A stretch of DNA of 64,000 nt, taken from positions 23,945,355 through 24,009,354 of the forward strand of contig CM065695.1 in the NCBI GenBank assembly GCA_017654935.2. The letters run 5' to 3'. Source of the stretch: Phymorhynchus buccinoides. Its lineage: Eukaryota > Mollusca > Gastropoda > Neogastropoda > Raphitomidae. The notes under the pieces were generated by a model. It saw nothing but the letters and a program-made list of their open reading frames with translations. It was not told the origin of the DNA and ran no database searches. The translations under genes were made by a program, and so were the position numbers. Below are positions 1 to 20,835 of the stretch, one piece after another. The number at the start of each line of letters is the position of its first letter. Positions within the stretch are counted from its first letter, which is position 1.

Positions 1-6013
<6,013 letters not shown>

Positions 6014-6103
6014 GAGTGATTTAGCTGCTTGCCATCTTGGTCGTGTGGGACTTTATTGCATGAAATTGAAAACTCGAGTCTTCAATCTTGTTCAGTTCTC
6101 GCT

Positions 6104-6365
6104 AGGTGTTAGGTATTAGGTATTAGGTACTTTATAGTCACAGAGGCGTCTCTGTGAAATTCGGGTTGCTCCCACATGGAGAGAGCGTCGCAGCCAGAGG
6201 CGCGCCACCTACATTTAAAAAATAAATAAATTTGCATGCGTGTTTTGTGTGACTGATGAGGGGGTAAATGTTGACCAAATGACTTTTTCGTTGCCACTGG
6301 GTTTAACGTGTGCTAAGCGCATGGGCACACGGGACCTCGGTTTATCGTCTCATCCGAAAGAGTTG
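6104..6365 (-). mobile_element. tRNA-derived SINE, partial (- strand)
   Basis: The 3' part and body match the SINE at 1107-1481; the tRNA-like head is missing. It lies just past the stop codon of the CRT-like gene. Confidence 0.8.
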
Positions 6366-6496
6366 GAGAAAATTCAGGAACCTTGTCAGTTATCTCAAGA
6401 GCGTGAGCTAAAGGAAAGGGAGTTTGGAATAGAATTTATTAAAAAGTGAACCGAAATTGATGTAGAAAGTCTCATTATTATTATTGTCCTACAACA

Positions 6497-6811
6497 GCTT
6501 TACTAGAGGTGGGGGTGGGGGGTGGGGGGGGGGTGGGGGGACCGGTTTGAACCGAAAAACCGGTGCTAAACTTTCGCGGTTCAAAAAACCGGTTCGAGTT
6601 GCTGTGAACCGGTTTTCTAAACTGCAAACTGAAAGTAAGTTTTTCTTAGAATAACGCATTCTTTTCGAAGAACGACACTGATTCTCAGCACAGACTGGGT
6701 GTTGTAAAGCAAGAGTAGCTGTTTCTAGTTTGTGGTGGTGTATGACTTTCACTTTGACTGAGTGTTGTTGAGTGTGTGTGTGTCATAAGTCATACGTTTC
6801 TTTAGTGTGTG

Positions 6812-6894
<83 letters not shown>

Positions 6895-7033
6895 TGTGTG
6901 CGTGTGCGTGCGTGCGTGCGTGTGTGTGAATATTCTGACAAATAAATATGTGTTTGCATAGGTGAAACTAGTGATGCGAGTACTGGTTTTAAAAACCGGT
7001 TCGGATTTTTTTTTACTGGTTCTCAACTCGAAG
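6497..7033 (+). mobile_element. AACCGG-rich non-autonomous element, full-length copy
   Basis: It starts TAGAGGTGGGGG and contains repeated AACCGGTT blocks at both ends. The middle has TAGCTGTTTCTAG, an internal (GT)n tract and GTGAAACTAGTGATGCGAGT, and it ends near GGTTCTCAACTC. A reverse copy is at 60773-61272, and a truncated copy at 11299-11578. It has no coding capacity; family unknown. Confidence 0.75.
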
Positions 7034-7327
7034 CTTTACCCTAAAGATTGTGTCATTTATAGTGTTCCTTTGTTTGATGCTTGTTGGCTGGAAATCTGAT
7101 GTTTACTGAATTTTATGGAGGGTCAAGGTGTCACCCCACAAAATTCCATGGAATTTTGGAGTTGATCTGGATTGCCTTTCGAATACACGGATTGTTGTTT
7201 ATTGATGGATTGACTGATTGATTGATTTTCATGTTCTTCCTTGTTCTTTTTCTTCCCGTTTCTATAGACCATCGTGCGATAACTGAAGTTAGTCTATATA
7301 ATGACTTCATGGGAAAGCTACTGTTTT

Positions 7328-7436
7328 TGGTATTTGGTATTTTGGTATTTGGTACTTTATAGTCACTGAAGCGTCTCTGTGAAATTCGGGTTGCGCCCAC
7401 CTGGAGAGCGCGTCGCAGCCAGAGGCGCACCACCCA
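7328..7436 (-). mobile_element. tRNA-derived SINE, 3' fragment
   Basis: Only the 3' module (complement of GGTGGTGCGCCTCTGGCTGC to TAAAGTACC) is present. Confidence 0.75.
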
Positions 7437-7689
7437 TTTTCATTACTAGGCAGAGGTGTGCGGTCTACAAATGCTTCAGAGTTTCCACTGTGGGTTTATT
7501 CATTGATTTAGTATTTTCTAGTCCCTGATATCTTGATCATAATTTTATCATGTAGATATTTATTAAGATGGTTGCTAGTCCAAATACATAGCTTGATATT
7601 TATTTGAATATGAGTGTGCATGTAGTTTGCACAATGTGATATAGGCTACTGGAATGTCTGAGGAAAGTCATATAACATTTGGGTAAAGG

Positions 7690-8050
7690 TCAAGATGTGC
7701 CCCCCCCCTCCCCCCGTACATTTCTCTCTGTTAATTCCATGTTTCCGTTTTTGCCTTTCTTACCAAACATGAAGCTGTATTTTATGAACATTTTCAGCTA
7801 ATTATCTTTGTTCAATAATTAATTACAGTCATGATAAAGGCCATTATCTAATAGCCCCCCCCCCCCCCCCCTATGTAGTGCAGTACACCGCGGCATTTGT
7901 TCACAGTCGTGGTTCATTACGTTTTTCCGTCTTATAAGGGGGGGGGGGGGGGGGGGGGGGGGGGGGTGGGGGGGGTAGGGTTAGGGTTAGGGTTATTATC
8001 CAAAAATATAATTAGCTGAAAAGGTTAATAAAATACAGCTTTATGATAGA
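7690..8050. repeat. Foldback sequence with poly-C/poly-G arms and a short TTAGGG run
   Basis: AAGCTGTATTTTATGAAC...TCAGCTAATTAT at 7771-7808 returns inverted at 8009-8045. Between them lie poly-C (7855-7871), poly-G (7939-7975) and three TTAGGG units at about 7976-7996. It is probably a decayed non-autonomous element. Confidence 0.6.
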
Positions 8051-8328
8051 TTGGCATTGACGAAATACACACATTCAGTTTTTTAACGCCTTGAAACACG
8101 AGTTTTTTGTTAACACATTCCATTCTACCTCACCTGTCTGTCTGTCTGTCTGTCTGTCTACCTTACCATCAGGATTGTATTGCCAGTTGCAATATCTAAC
8201 ATGTCCCAGTGTCCAGTGCTATTCTGTATGCCTTTCTGTCTTTATGTTTGCCTATTTATATTTTCCCATTTCCCACCCGCCTTCTTTCCGTCCACCTTTT
8301 TTTTCTTTTTCTTTTTTTGTTGTCCCCC

Positions 8329-8540
8329 CATCTTCTTGGCCGTACAGTGGCGTTGCTCCCACGCCGCTCATTCCGAATCCCAATTCGCAGCCACACCCCG
8401 GCTTGTTCAGGTCGCAGAATCCAAGACCAGCAGTCCAAGGGGTGCGAATCTATGTTAGGCCATCAGGAGGCAACCAACCGAGGAGACACTGCACTGCACC
8501 CTAACCCTGTCCATCCCTTTTCTTTCTCCTAGCTGTCGTC
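8329..8540 (+). repeat. Dispersed repeat (GTACAGTGGCGTTGCTCCCA family)
   Basis: It shares GCCGCTCATTCCGAATCCCA, GGAGACACTGCACTGC and related blocks with 32749-32875, 46098-46180, 63352-63660 and, partly, 40958-41105. Class unknown, SINE-like size. Confidence 0.65.
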
Positions 8541-8635
8541 ATGATAACGATGATGGTGATCATAATGATGAAGTTTTGCTCTTGGTGGTAAGTAATTTGT
8601 CCGTTATTTTTTAAATTTATCTGTCTGTCTGTAAT

Positions 8636-8950
8636 TTGGTATTTGGTACTTTAAGTAACAGAGGCGTCTCTGTGAAATTCGGGTTGCCCCCACCTGGAGA
8701 GCGCGTCGCAGCCAGAGGCGTGCCACCCATATTTTTGTTTTATTTGCATGCGACGTTTGTGTGACTGCTGAGGAAGGAAAGGGTGGTGGTGGTAACATTT
8801 AAACAAATGACAACTGTTTTGTTGCCACTGGATTGAACGTGTGCTAAGAGCATGGGCACACGGGACCTCGGTTTGAATCGTCTCATTCGAAAGACTCCAC
8901 GTTCACACCATAAGGCCTAGTGCAGAGTGAGAGGAAAAATCCCCTGTACC
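8636..8950 (-). mobile_element. tRNA-derived SINE (- strand)
   Basis: It matches the 1107-1481 family from the 3' module to the start of the tRNA-like region; the head is truncated. Confidence 0.8.
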
Positions 8951-9278
8951 AAGTCATCCTCTGTTCGCTAAGTTTACTTAGATCTTTAAACTCACTCTTC
9001 CACAAATTCCAAGACTTTAAGACGCGTCCAAGGGAGAAAACTTGTGTGCTTTGATAGTAATAAGTTACTTATAGTCGGAGTTCCTTTCCCCTTATTTTGC
9101 AGTGCTAGATGCAAAGAGTTGGTGCTTAGCAGCAATGATCACTCCTAACAGCAAGGACAAACCAGGATTCAGCCAGGATTCTAAATTACATGTATGCTAG
9201 ATCACAGTCATGATAAGGGCACTTCAGTCTCAAGAAAGTAAACAATGAACCCCCCCCCCCCCCCTAAATATATAAATA

Positions 9279-9492
9279 GGGGAAGACGGGGTAAAAAGCG
9301 CATGGGCGGGTAAGAAGCCCACCCCAATTATCTCATGAAATGAAGCAAATTTCAGTCTCATTTTGCCCATGAGACGAGCGTTAATGTCTAGCATTCGTCT
9401 CATGGGCAAATTTGACTGACATTTTCTTTATTTCATGAGATAATTGGGGTGGGCTTCTTACCCGCCCATGCGCTTTTTACCCCGTCTTCCCC
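9279..9492. mobile_element. 214-bp palindromic MITE, copy 2
   Basis: It is flanked by TA on both sides, and both termini are intact (GGGGAAGACGGGGTAAAAAG). Confidence 0.9.
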
Positions 9493-9904
9493 TAAATAAT
9501 AATGCATTCCCTCGTCGTTTGTTTCAAGTAATTAGACATAGACTTAGTAGATAATAAAAGTAATAGTAAAGAAGAAAAACATCAACAAACATCAACAACA
9601 ATAGCATCAAGAGGACACTCCATCGTCAACAGCATCACCAACACCATTGTCATTACCATTTAAGTCAACATTGAAACTTACAAACCAAAATCGCCACACA
9701 TTTCAGCCCCCAAACCAGAATTTTCCCCCAAAGATCCATAACAATGTTTATGTTTTACGTCCTCTCGGTCAAAGAACCATATGGGACATTACTTTTGATA
9801 AAGTTATATTTTCTTTTGAATCAAGTTATAGAGAGTTCGTAAGAATTTAAAGACGTTGTGATGCGATGATAGTACGTCTACATTTAAAACGTACTTCTTG
9901 ACAC

Positions 9905-11871
<1,967 letters not shown>

Positions 11872-11962
11872 TCCTGCTCTTGGCTCCAGCGACGACACCA
11901 ACGGTCTGTCAGGAAGAGAATGTACAGGGTGTTCGAACAAAAATCTACAAGCCTACAAAATC

Positions 11963-11996
<34 letters not shown>

Positions 11997-12500
11997 TGTG
12001 TTTTCGGTTTTCAAAGAACATTCATTGCATCAAAGATCGTAACAATCTGTTTTTCTAAGATTTTAGTGTTTGACTGTTTCAGAAATTAAAAGTTTTCATG
12101 GGTAACCCATTTTCAGAAGAAAGAAAAAACCCAACCCTTTTGAGGTGCAAAAAGCACTTTTGCAATTTCAATGTCTTCAGTTGCAATTTTAATGTCTACA
12201 GTATTCAGACAGAATTCTCATTCATAAGTGCGTTAAAAAAAGAAGTCAGGGTCCGTTTCACAAGGGCTAACGTTACGTTGCGCTCGCTCAAATTGGCAAA
12301 ACGGGTCTAAGAAACACCCTTCGTTTGCTGATAGTTCGCGTGGCGTTTTGTTCTTGCCAAACACCAAGCAAACGGCGAACTATCCGGAACTAGTAGGGGG
12401 TGAATACATTTCTTGTTGTTGATTGGTCCATTAAAGTTTGTTTAAAATAATACTTTTTTTTTGCCAATCAGACAAGAGCTTGTAATATTCTCCTGGGTCT
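11872..12500. other. Spacer upstream of PLA2-like gene
   Basis: It holds an (ATA)n tract at about 11964-11995 and otherwise AT-rich sequence without a recognisable gene. A promoter for the PLA2-like gene would lie here, but I see no element I can support. Confidence 0.5.
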
Positions 12501-13000
12501 NNNNNNNNNNNNNNNNNNNNNNNNNNNNNNNNNNNNNNNNNNNNNNNNNNNNNNNNNNNNNNNNNNNNNNNNNNNNNNNNNNNNNNNNNNNNNNNNNNNN
12601 NNNNNNNNNNNNNNNNNNNNNNNNNNNNNNNNNNNNNNNNNNNNNNNNNNNNNNNNNNNNNNNNNNNNNNNNNNNNNNNNNNNNNNNNNNNNNNNNNNNN
12701 NNNNNNNNNNNNNNNNNNNNNNNNNNNNNNNNNNNNNNNNNNNNNNNNNNNNNNNNNNNNNNNNNNNNNNNNNNNNNNNNNNNNNNNNNNNNNNNNNNNN
12801 NNNNNNNNNNNNNNNNNNNNNNNNNNNNNNNNNNNNNNNNNNNNNNNNNNNNNNNNNNNNNNNNNNNNNNNNNNNNNNNNNNNNNNNNNNNNNNNNNNNN
12901 NNNNNNNNNNNNNNNNNNNNNNNNNNNNNNNNNNNNNNNNNNNNNNNNNNNNNNNNNNNNNNNNNNNNNNNNNNNNNNNNNNNNNNNNNNNNNNNNNNNN
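12501..13000. other. Assembly gap, 500 N
   Basis: Exactly 500 N, a placeholder of unknown true size. It separates the contig ending in the PLA2-like locus from the contig beginning with the palindrome arm. Confidence 1.
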
Positions 13001-13215
13001 CCCAAATGACAAACTTTTTTCGGTGCCACTGGGTTTAACAATATCTAAGTGCATGGGCACACGGACCTCGGTTTATCGTCTCATCGAAGCCTTCCACGTT
13101 CAGACCGTTAGGCCTAGTGCAGAATGAGAGGAAAAAATTCCCCTGTACCCAGGTTCGAACACGGATTTACTACTTGACAGGAAGCGAACGCGCTACCACC
13201 GTGCCACTCTACACC
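13001..13215 (-). mobile_element. tRNA-derived SINE, head and body (- strand), cut by gap
   Basis: Mirror copy of 30093-30310. It carries the B-box-like GGTTCGAAC and the A-box-like GTGGCAC. Confidence 0.8.
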
Positions 13216-13594
13216 AGAATACTGTCAAACACATACCTGAATAAAAAACTATTTTTGAAATTTTATTTTTTATTTTTTTAACTTCGCACTCCGCGAAGCA
13301 TCCGTCCCCAAGTGGTGACCACCTTTCAGCTGGAGGGATGTCACGACATGTGGACGGTGCTTGGGGCCCCCCCCTCCTCCTCCTCCTCCGCCAACGCCAG
13401 CAGCGACAGCGCACAGGACGCCTCCGCCAAGGAGAGAAAGGCCAGCGACAAGAAAATGCGGAGGAGGTGTAGGAGGAGGAGGAGGAGGAGAAGGGAGGAG
13501 GAGGAGGAGGAGGAGGAGGAGAGGCTGCGCCCATCACCAACGGACACGCCTGTCTGGTGTTGAGCCGCAGCGATTCCAGCATGGTGAGTTAATA

Positions 13595-13777
13595 CAGTAG
13601 AACTTCCCTTATAAGACCTCCATTATTATAAGACTCCCTCCCTGTATCAGACCTACTTTCTCTGAGACATCGCCCTTCTTTAGTAAGTATTAAAATTACA
13701 TCTCTTATAAGTACCCCTACCCTTATAAGACCTTATTTGGGATGATTTTTGAAGGTCTTATAAGGGATGTTCCACTG
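13595..13777. mobile_element. Palindromic MITE (CAGTGGAACCTCCCTTATAAG family)
   Basis: TA-flanked, with inverted termini and CTTATAAG repeated inside. Copies: 29532-29709 (mirror) and 62730-62900. Confidence 0.85.
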
Positions 13778-13779
13778 TA

Positions 13780-14515
13780 GACGATTTTTTTTCCATTTTC
13801 GCTCCAAAAAACTAGGGGGAGAGCTCTTCGTGAAAATTAGAGTTGCTTACCTCCATTACTCGGTCAAACACCATAGCAACAATGCAACAATGGCGTCGAA
13901 GCTTGAAAAAAAAACAGAAAAAGAAAACCGCAGGATGCGAGTCAGCGACTTGCAAAACATTTTTTTTGACAGAAAAAATTAGGGGTAGCCAATCGGCCAC
14001 AATTTGATAAAACTTGCCAAACTGTGACGTAAAAATATAATGACATGTTTTTTTTAGAATGACGCACGGTGTTCTAATTAGTGCTGTATGTCTGCTCAAA
14101 CACACGAGTCGATAGGCTACGAGAGCTGATGGTAGAGTGCCTTCCCCTGTTTGACCGATTGAATTAGGCGCAAGATCACTCCCACACACCATGAAATTAC
14201 TCCCCTTAATAATTTTCCGAGCAATTCCTATTGTGTACACTCTAAGGAAGTCGGCGTTTGTAAACACCACCAGAGAAACCCTGACATGGAACCCACAGCG
14301 CAAAAGAAAGAGAGGCCTGCCTAGAAACGCTTAGTGAAGAGACCTTGTGGCTTACACCAAAAGGACGGGCCTTACCTGGAACCAGTTAGAGGCAAAGGCA
14401 CAGGACTGGGGGCTGTGGAGGTCTCTCATTGACGGCCGATATCCCAGAGGGGGTGGAGGGCTAAGCTAACATACTATGTTCACAGCCACAGTGTATTGTT
14501 GTTGTTATTTGTGTT
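13780..14515. other. CPSF1 intron, mirror copy of about 28875-29530
   Basis: Intronic sequence with a block CCGATATCCCAGAGGGGGTG and AATTTTCACGAAG...; no gene is recognised. It matches the right arm in reverse. Confidence 0.6.
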
Positions 14516-14518
14516 TTC

Positions 14519-16410
14519 AGATCCTGCAGACAGGTCAGGAGATCAGCGAGCTGGACCACTGGGTTCTCCACCAACTCCCTCACCCTGTATTCAGACGATA
14601 TTGGATGATATGGTTACAGTGTATAATTGTTGTTGTTTTCAGATCCTGCAGACAGGTCAGGAGATCAGCGAGCTGGACCACTGGGTTCTCCACCAACTCC
14701 CTCACCCTGTATTAACGAATACATGGATGCTCCTGCTTTCATGATGTCCTGAAATGCAGGATTTTTATAATTTCCCAGGAGCACCCATGATGATATGGTT
14801 ACAGTGTATAATTGTTGTTGTTTTCAGATCCTGCAGACAGGTCAGGAGATCAACGAGCTGGACCACAGTGTGTTCTCCACCACCTCCCTCACACTGTATT
14901 CAGATGATATGGTTACAGCGTATTGTTGTTGTTGTGTTCAGATCCTGCAGACAGGTCAGGAGATCAACGAGCTGGACCACAGTGTGTTCTCCACCACCTC
15001 CCTCACACTGTATTCAGATGATATGGTTACAGCGTATTGTTGTTGTTGCTGTGTTCAGATCCTGCAGACAGGTCAGGAGATCAACAAGCTGGACCACAGT
15101 GTGTTCTCCACCACCTCCATCACACTGTATTCAGTTGATATGGTTACAGGTAACTACTGTTGTTGTTTGTTGTTGTTGTGTTCAGATCCTGCAGACAGGT
15201 CAGGAGATCAATGAGCTGGACCACAGTGGTTTCTCCACCACCTCAATCACACTGTATTCAGTTGATATGGTTACAGCATACTGTTGTTGTTGTTGTGTTC
15301 AGATCCTGCAGACAGGTCAGGAGATCAATGAGCTGGACCACAGTGGGTTCTCCACCACCTCCATCACACTGTATTCAGATGATATGGTTACAGCATACTG
15401 TTGTTGTTGTTGTTGTTCAGATCCTGCAGACAGTTCAGGCAGATCAATGAGCTTGACCACAGTGGTTTCTCACACCACCTCAATCACACTGTATTCCATT
15501 GATATGGTTACAGGCGTACTGTTGTTGTTGTTTGTTAGTTGTTGTTGTTCAATATCCTGCAGACAGTTCCGGAGATCAACAAGCTGGACCACAGTGTGTT
15601 CTCCACCACCTCCATCACACTGTATTCAGATGATATGGTTACAGCGTATTGTTGTTGTTGCTGTGTTCACTATCCTGCAGACAGGGTTCGGAGATCAACG
15701 AGCTGGACCACAGTCCGGTTCTCCACCACCTCCCTCCCACTGTATTCAGATGATATGGTTACAGCGTATTGTTGTTGTTGCTGTGTTCAGATCCTGCAGA
15801 CAGGTCAGGAGATCAGCGAGCTGGACCACTGTGTGTTCTCCACCAACTCCCTCACCCTGTATTCAGACGATATTGGATGATATGGTTACAGTGTATAATT
15901 GTTGCTGTGTTCAGATCCTGCAGACAGGTCAGGAGATCAACGAGCTGGACCACAGTGTGTTCTCCACCACCTCCCTCACACTGTATTCAGATGATATTGT
16001 TGACAGCATACTGTTGTTGTTGTTGTTGTTGTGTTCAGATCCTGCAGACAGGTCAGGAGATCAACGAGCTGGACCACAGTGTGTTCTCCACCACCTCCCT
16101 CACACTGTATTCAGATGATATGGTTACAGCATACTGTTGTTGTTGTTGTTGTGTTCAGATCCTGCAGACAGGTCAGGAGATCAACGAGCTGGACCACAGT
16201 GGGTTCTCCACCACCTCCCTCACACTGTATTCAGATGATATGGTTACAGCGTACTGTTGTTGTTGTTGTTGTTGTTGCGTTCAGATCCGGCAGACAGGGC
16301 AGTATATCAACGAGCCCTGGCCCACAGTGGGTTCTCCACCACCTCCATCACAACTGTTTTCAGATTATATTGTTACAAGGCATACTGTTGTTGTTATTTG
16401 TGTTGTTCAG
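14519..16410 (+). repeat. Exon-edge tandem array (acceptor plus first half of CPSF1 ILQTGQEI exon), about 16 units
   Basis: Units of about 115-125 bp each carry (GTT)n, CAG, then ATCCTGCAGACAGGTCAGGA and about 85 bp of exon, then GATATGGTTACAG. The last acceptor at 16410 leads into the complete exon 16411-16552. Confidence 0.92.
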
Positions 16411-17104
16411 ATCCTGCAGACAGGTCAGGAGATCAACGAGCTGGACCACAGCGGGTTCTCAACCACCTCCCGCACCCTGTGTGTGGCCAACCTGGGGGAG
16501 GGCAAGTACGTCCTGCAGGTGTCCCCCTCCACCATCCGCCTGCTGGAGGGAGGTCAGTCATTCGGGATTATATACCTTTCCCCCTGATAAGTACATGAAA
16601 ATAGGCAAATATTTTCTACAGTCTGCAGATTTATTCAGATATCGAAAAGGTTTGCTATTGATTAATTACTTCCCTGTGATCAGCTTTATGCCAGTTTGAT
16701 GCCAGTTCGAGGTCACGTGGACTGGTGGTCCTGGCGGAAAATATGCTGAGAATGTGCTTTAAATAATTGATTGTCTTGACACTGAATCACAAATGGTTTT
16801 ATGCTTTTTGGAGTTAAAAAAGCCTCTTGCCCCCTCAATCTCAATTTCAATTTCAATTTCTATGTTATTGTTGTTTTTGTTGCTGCTTGCTTGTTCGTGT
16901 ACACTTTGTATGCTATCATTTTCATTATCATGTTCTGTTCCATTCTATTGTTACTTATGGCAGCCAATATTGTATAATCTACTTGTGTTTGAGCGCCTTG
17001 TATAAGCTTTAAGCTTGTTGTGCTCGTTCTCATTTGTTTATGTTGCTGCTTTTCTATGTGTTACTCAATAAAAAAAAAATGTTTAAACCATATGTACATG
17101 AAGA

Positions 17105-18995
17105 CTCTTCTTCTGTGTTTCCAGCCATATGGCCATAATGGGTGAGGTACGTATGTGTCAGGTTTTCAGTTTTCACTGGTCTCCTCGCTGCATTCAGCCA
17201 ACACATTCCTTCTTCTTCTGTGTTTCCAGCCATATGGCCATAATGGAACATATGTGTCCGGTCTTCAGTTTTCACTCACTGTCTCCCCGCTGCATGTTCA
17301 GCCAACACATTCATCCTTCTGTGTTTCCAGCCATATGGCCATAATGGTACATATGTGTCAGGTCTTCAGTTTTCACTGGGGGGGGGGGGGGGGTCTCCCT
17401 GCTGCCATCAGCCAACACAAAGCAATTTCTTTCTGTGTTTCCAGGCCATTGGCCATTAATGGTTACATAGTGGTGTCAGGTCTTCAAATTTGCACTGGTC
17501 TCCCTGCTGCCTTCAGCCAACACATTCCTTCTTTCTCTGTTGTTTCCAGCCATATGGCCATAATGGTACATATGTGTCAGGTCTTCAATTTTCACTGGTC
17601 TCCCCGCTGCGCATTCGCCAACACATTCATTCTTCTCTTTCCTGTGTTTTCCCAGGCCATATGGCCATAATGGTACATATGTGTCAGGTCTTCAGTTTTC
17701 ACTGGTCTCCCCCGCTGGCATTCAGCCGACACATATCCTTCTGTGTTCCCAGGCCATATGGCCATAATGGGTAAGGATTCGTATGTGTCCGGTTTTTCAG
17801 TTTTCACTGGTCTCCCTGCTGCATTCAGCCAACACATTTCATTCTGTGTTTCCCAGCCATATGGCCATAATGGTACATATGTGTCAGGTCTTCAGTTTTC
17901 ATCACTGGTCTCCCTGGCTGCATTCAGCCAACACATCCCTTCTGTGTTTCCAGCCATATGGCCATAATGGGTAAGGCACGTATGTGTCCGGTCTTCAGTT
18001 TTCACTGGTCTCCCCGCTGCATTCAGCCAACACATTCCTTCTTCTTCTGTGTTTCCAGCCATATGGCCATAATGGTACATATGTGTCAGGTTTTCAGTTT
18101 TCACTGGTCTCCCCCGCTGCATTCAGCCAACACATTCATTCTGTGTTTCCAGCCATATGGCCATAATGGTACATATGTGTCAGGTCTTCAGTTTTCACTG
18201 GTCTCCCCCCTGCTGCATTCAGCCAACACATTCATTCTGTGTTTCCAGCCATATGGCCATAATGGTACATATGTGTCAGGTCTTTCAGAGGGTTTTCAGT
18301 TTTCCTGGTCTCTCCCTCCTCCCCGCTGCATTCAGCCAACACATTCATTCTGCTTTCCCAGTCCATATGGCCATAATGGTACATATGTGTCAGGTCTTCA
18401 GTTTTCACTGGTCTCCCAGCTGCATTCAGCCAACACATTCATTCTTCTTCTGCGATTTCCAGCCATATGGCCATAATGGTTACATATGTGTCCAGGTCTT
18501 CAGTTTTCAATGGTCCTCCCCCCACGTATTGCCCACCTATTCAGCCAACACATTATCCTCCCTCTTCATTCTGGCGTTTTATGACCCCACACTGGTCTCA
18601 TATCCAGGTGAAGTACGTATGTGGAGGGTCTTCAGTTTCCCACTGGTCTCCCTGGCTGCCATTCAGCCAACAAAATCATTCTTTTTCTTGTGTTTCCAGG
18701 CCATATGGTCATAATGGGTGAAGTACGTATGTGTCAGGTCTTCAGTTTTCACTGGTCTCCCAACTGCATTCAGCCAACACATTCATTCTTCTTCTGTGCT
18801 TTCCCAGGCCATTATGGCCATAATGGATAAGGTACGTACGTGTCTGGTTTTTCAGTTTTCACTGGTCTCCCCGTTGCATTCAGCCGACACATTCCCATTT
18901 TTCTTCTGCGTTTCAGGCCATATGGCCATAAGGTACATATGTGTTCGGTTTTTAGTTTTCACTGGTCTCCCGCTGCATTCAGCAGACACATTCTG
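17105..18995 (+). repeat. Minisatellite of dispersed-repeat tail (GCCATATGGCCATAATGG), about 17 units
   Basis: Units of about 95-105 bp contain GCCATATGGCCATAATGG, CAGTTTTCACTGGTCTCC and GCATTCAGCCAACACATTC. The outer end runs into more of the same dispersed repeat (GAAGGAGCTCAAA...). Open frames here are read-through. Confidence 0.92.
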
Positions 18996-19594
18996 ATTTC
19001 GAAGGAGCTCAAAAAGAAAAAAATATTTGGAAGATTTTTTAAAAAAAGGGGTTTTATGGGCCGATAAATCTTAACAATTGTAGATACCGTTTACTATGCT
19101 TAGGTGCCAGAGTGATCAACAAATTAGACTTTAGTTGCTTCCTGATATTCTTTCAGCTGTCGTGTCTTCCATGAATAGCTTTGAGAAAAAAAAAAGTCCC
19201 ATGTTGTGCATTACATGCTTGAAAATTGCTACAGGATGCGGGAATATTCAGTGCCATTCCATGCGAACAATAACAAAAGAAGATGATTTGATTAAAATGA
19301 TTACACTGTTTGATTCAGTGACCCAGCTGCAGCACATTCCCATGGACAGCGGGTCTCACATTCAGCGGTGCCTCGTGTGGCGACCCCCTACATCTGCTGA
19401 TGGCCGAAGAAGGGCAGCGTGGTGATGCTGACACTGAAACAGAGTGACACCTCCACTTGCCGGGGGTAGGACTGAACGTCAATCAACCTCCTTGCCTGCA
19501 GGGACAAGTCACAAGGAGATGGGGAGAGAGAGAGAGAACGAGAGAGAGAGAGACGAGAGACAAGAGGAGAGGGAAGGGGATGAGATAGGAGGGA

Positions 19595-20050
19595 GGGAAC
19601 ACGCAGTGATACTGACGCTGAAGCAGAGCGACACATTACACTGCCGGGTTAGGCTGGAACTTCATCAAGCCTCCTTCTGCTGCAGGTCGTCACAGGGAGA
19701 TGAGAGAGAGAGAGAGAGAACGAAAGCGAGAGAGAGAGACAGAGAGAGGGAGGGGATGAGATAGAGCAGGAGGGAACACGCAGTGATACTGACGCGAAGC
19801 AGAGCGACACCTACACTGCCGGGGTTAGGCTGAACGTCATCAAGCCTCCTGTGCTGGCAGGTCAGTCACAGGGAGGATGGAGAATATGGAGAGATGAGAG
19901 AGAAACTCAGACAGAGAGAGGGAGGGGATGAGATAGAGGGAGGGAACACGCAGTGATGCTGATGCTGAAGCAGAGTGACACCTACACTGCCGGGGTTAGG
20001 CCTGAACGGCCTCAAACCTCCGTGCTGAGGTCAGTCACAGGGAGGATGGA
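19595..20050 (+). repeat. Exon-edge array: 3' half of CPSF1 exon plus donor and GA-rich intron, 3 extra units
   Basis: Units of about 165 bp repeat GTGATACTGACGCTGAAGCA...CTGCAGGTCAGTCACAGGGA followed by GAGA-rich sequence. They are degenerate copies of the end of exon 19319-19501. Mirror copy at 23520-24087. Confidence 0.88.
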
Positions 20051-20144
20051 GGAATATGGAGAGATAGAGAGAGAAAACTCAGACAGAGATAGAAACACAT
20101 GACACGAGCGAATTGGATCGATATGAACGGCATTTGGGAGCAAT

Positions 20145-20835
20145 GTTTTTGTGTGAGCTTGAACGTCCAGTGTGAGCTTGACCGTCCAGTGTGAGCTTCA
20201 ATGTCCAGTGTGAGCTGAAACATCCAGTGTGTCCTGTGTGAGCTTGAACGTCCAGTGTGACTAAGTGTGAGCTTCAATGTTAATGTGAGCTTGAAGCAAG
20301 TGTGTACAGTGTGAGCTTCTATGTTTAGTGTGTCCAGTGTGAGCTTCAATGTCTAGTGTGAGCTTCAATGTCCGTGAGAGCCTCAATGTCCAGGTGAGCT
20401 GCAATGTCCCGTGTGAGCTTCAATGTCCAGTGTGAGCTTCAATGTCCAGTGTGTTCCAAGCATGAGCTTCAATGTCCAGTGTGTTTTGCAGGGTCCAGTA
20501 ATGTCCAATATGGGCTTTAATGTCCGTATGTCCAGTGTGAGCTGCAATGTCCAAGTGTGAGCTTCAATGGTCGAGTAGTGTCCAGCATTGAGCTTCAATG
20601 CCAGTGTGGGTTCAAGTCCAGTAATGTCCAATGTGGTCTTCAATGTCCCGTAATGTCCAGTTGAGCGTCATTGTCCGGTAATGTCCAGCGTTGAGCTTCA
20701 ACGCCAGTAATGTCCATGTGAGCTCAATGTCCGTAATCGTCCGTGTGAGCTCATTGTACAGTAATGTCCAGTGTGAGCCTTCAATGTCCAGTAATGTCCA
20801 GTGTGCGCGTCGGTCCAGTGTGTCCAGTGGTTTTT
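20145..20835. repeat. Minisatellite (TGTCCAGTGTGAGCTTCAA)
   Basis: About 18-30-bp degenerate units ending at the acceptor TTTTTCAG of the next exon. The mirror copy at 22725-23445 reads ACTGGACATTGAAGCTCAC. Confidence 0.92.

Noticed and set aside
7976..7996. Telomere-like (TTAGGG)3
   Set aside because: Only three units beside poly-G, inside a foldback sequence; too short to argue for an interstitial telomere.
12431..13060. ORFs across runs of X
   Set aside because: They span the N gap; same at 43059-43836.
14754..16118. 454-aa ORF over the exon array
   Set aside because: Read-through of repeated CPSF1 exon starts with their (GTT)n introns; not a repeat protein.
17105..18995. Regular ~100-bp array, superficially like a CRISPR or a repeat protein ([17 protein letters not shown] frames)
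   Set aside because: No unique spacers of constant length, eukaryotic context, and the unit is the tail of a dispersed repeat; frames are kept only by chance and shift between units.
20035..20643. - strand ORFs with [11 protein letters not shown] repeats
   Set aside because: Translation of the short GGACATT minisatellite.
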